Positions 63,036 through 64,000 of a stretch of 64,000 bases of DNA are shown here, in pieces. Each line of letters starts with the position of its first letter. The stretch's first letter is position 1. The stretch covers positions 1 to 64,000 of the forward strand of contig JAIOYK010000004.1 of assembly GCA_021741145.1 (NCBI GenBank). The letters are read 5' to 3'. The position numbers and the translations under genes were made by a program. Source of the DNA: Rhodospirillum sp. (GTDB taxonomy: Bacteria; Pseudomonadota; Alphaproteobacteria; Rhodospirillales; Rhodospirillaceae). Below the pieces are notes generated by a model that did not search any database, was not told the DNA's origin, and was given only the letters and a program-made list of their open reading frames with translations.

Positions 63036-63080
63036 AGCGGAATGAGACGGAAAGCCGCATACCCTTTTCCTCATTCCGCT
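63036..63080 (+). terminator. Stem-loop between the AhpD-like and kinase genes
   Basis: An 11-bp stem AGCGGAATGAG/CTCATTCCGCT with a 23-base loop is followed by a smaller GGAGGTC/GACCTCC hairpin. There is no T run, so it may be an attenuator in a longer operon rather than a terminator. Confidence 0.45.
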
Positions 63081-63180
63081 TAGGAGGTCCAGACCTCCGC
63101 GCCATGCCCTCGCGGAGATCTCTTGGGACGGGAATGAACAGACGACCCCGACCAAAAACCCGGGGCGCGGGAGGAAGACA

Positions 63181-64000
63181 ATGTCCTATTACCTGACCGC
63201 CGATGGTGGAACCGAAAGCCTTCGAGCGCGGATCTATGACCAGCGGGGAGAATGCCTGGGCAGTCAGGCCATTCCCTACGACACCCATTTCGCCCCGGGG
63301 CGGGCCGAACAAAACCCAGCCGACTGGTGGGCTAATTTCGTCGCGGCCAGCCGCGGCGCCATCGCCGCCGCCAGCATCGATCCGGCGGGCATCGAGGCCA
63401 TCGCCTACGCCACCACCAGCTGTACCGTCGTCGCCTTGGACGAAAACGGCGAGGCCCTCCGCCCGGCCTTGCTGTGGATGGACGTGCGCGCCCATGCCGA
63501 AGCCGCCGCCGTTCTCGCCACGGGTGATCCCGCCTTGGCCTTGAACGGAAACGGCCAGGGACCCGTCTCCGCCGAATGGATGATCCCCAAGGCCCTGTGG
63601 CTCAAGCGCAATAAGCCGGAGATCTTCGCGCGCGCCCATCGGATCTGCGAATACCAGGACTACTTGACTTACAAATTGACCGGCGACTGGGCCGCCAGCC
63701 TGGATAACGCGGGCCTGCGGTGGCACTACCGGTCCCGCGATGGCGGCTGGGCCTTGGGCCTCCTGGAAAAGCTCGGCCTGGAGGACTTGGAAGCCAAATG
63801 GCCCCCCCGGGTCGTCGCCCCCGGTACGGTGATTGGCACCCTCACGGCGGCCGCGGCGGAGACCCTCGGATTGCGTCGATCCGTCAAGGTGGTCCAGGGG
63901 GGTGCCGACGCCTTGATCGGCATGATCGGCCTCGGCGTTCACAAGCCCGGGCAGTTGGCGATGATCACCGGCTCCTCGCACTTGCAGTTTGGCGTCACCA
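63181..64000 (+). CDS. FGGY family carbohydrate kinase (partial, cut by window end)
   Basis: The frame is open from the ATG at 63181 to the end of the window (273 residues). GGGAGGA precedes the start. The N-terminal motif TADGGTESLRARIYD corresponds to the FGGY DxGT-S-R-nucleotide-binding loop. Later blocks are GRAEQNPADWWANFVAAS, AYATTSCTVVALDENG, ALLWMDVRAHAEA, WMIPKALWLKRNKPEIF, YLTYKLTGDW and GGADALIGMIGLG. This places it with xylulokinase/ribulokinase-like enzymes that phosphorylate sugars or polyols with ATP. It completes the ABC import locus. The C-terminal half, including the FGGY signature, is outside the window. Confidence 0.9.
   Translation, partial: MSYYLTADGGTESLRARIYDQRGECLGSQAIPYDTHFAPGRAEQNPADWWANFVAASRGAIAAASIDPAGIEAIAYATTSCTVVALDENGEALRPALLWMDVRAHAEAAAVLATGDPALALNGNGQGPVSAEWMIPKALWLKRNKPEIFARAHRICEYQDYLTYKLTGDWAASLDNAGLRWHYRSRDGGWALGLLEKLGLEDLEAKWPPRVVAPGTVIGTLTAAAAETLGLRRSVKVVQGGADALIGMIGLGVHKPGQLAMITGSSHLQFGVT

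Overview
The window is high-GC DNA from an alphaproteobacterium, most probably a nitrogen-fixing member of the Rhodospirillales. The basis is a nifHDK operon with a sigma-54/NifA promoter, the draT-draG-draB switch-off genes beside it, a cytochrome c', EcfG-type stress-like small genes, and TRAP and TTT carboxylate transporters. No rRNA, tRNA, phage or CRISPR was seen. The species cannot be named from the sequence alone.

Layout. Bases 1-103 hold the 3' end of a probable IS1595-type transposase. Then come a large FAD/Fe-S 2-hydroxyacid dehydrogenase (410-3358), a small monooxygenase-like gene, a DUF1489 gene and a stress-type cassette of small membrane-associated proteins (4259-6307). Next are a LysR regulator, two tandem small paralogous genes and a cytochrome c' (to 8467). 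A type I secretion pair (8701-11879) faces a 1751-residue RTX/FecR-type surface protein (11915-17170).

The nitrogen fixation block (17854-25153) has nifHDK on the minus strand. draT, draG, an ArsC-like draB gene and a NarL-type response regulator run the other way. An ABC-F ATPase follows, then a divergent LysR/zinc-free oxidoreductase pair of visibly different base composition. A PAS hybrid kinase overlaps a FIST-domain gene, a NosP-NahK arrangement (29279-32703). A LpoA-type lipoprotein, an AEC permease, a GntR/FCD regulator and a fused NfnAB-type ferredoxin/NAD(P)H oxidoreductase (37059-39392) complete this part.

From 39658 to 53432 lies a catabolic and transport region. It has a GntR/FCD regulator, a TRAP transporter with fused Q/M subunits, a five-gene minus-strand operon (HIBADH-like, MmgE/PrpD, metallo-beta-lactamase hydrolase, two SDRs), a carboxymuconolactone-decarboxylase-like protein, an SDR lacking its usual catalytic Tyr/Lys, and a TctB-TctA-TctC transporter. 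All three divergent promoter regions carry the same 14-bp motif, so the region probably forms one regulon for an unidentified organic acid.

An FMN riboswitch precedes a stand-alone ribB (53607-54558). The right end (54639-64000) is a second catabolic locus: a SorC regulator with an inverted-repeat operator, a three-component sugar-type ABC importer, a 2-oxoacid/acetoin-dehydrogenase-like E1 alpha, E1 beta and E2-hydrolase, an AhpD-like protein, and an FGGY kinase cut by the window edge.
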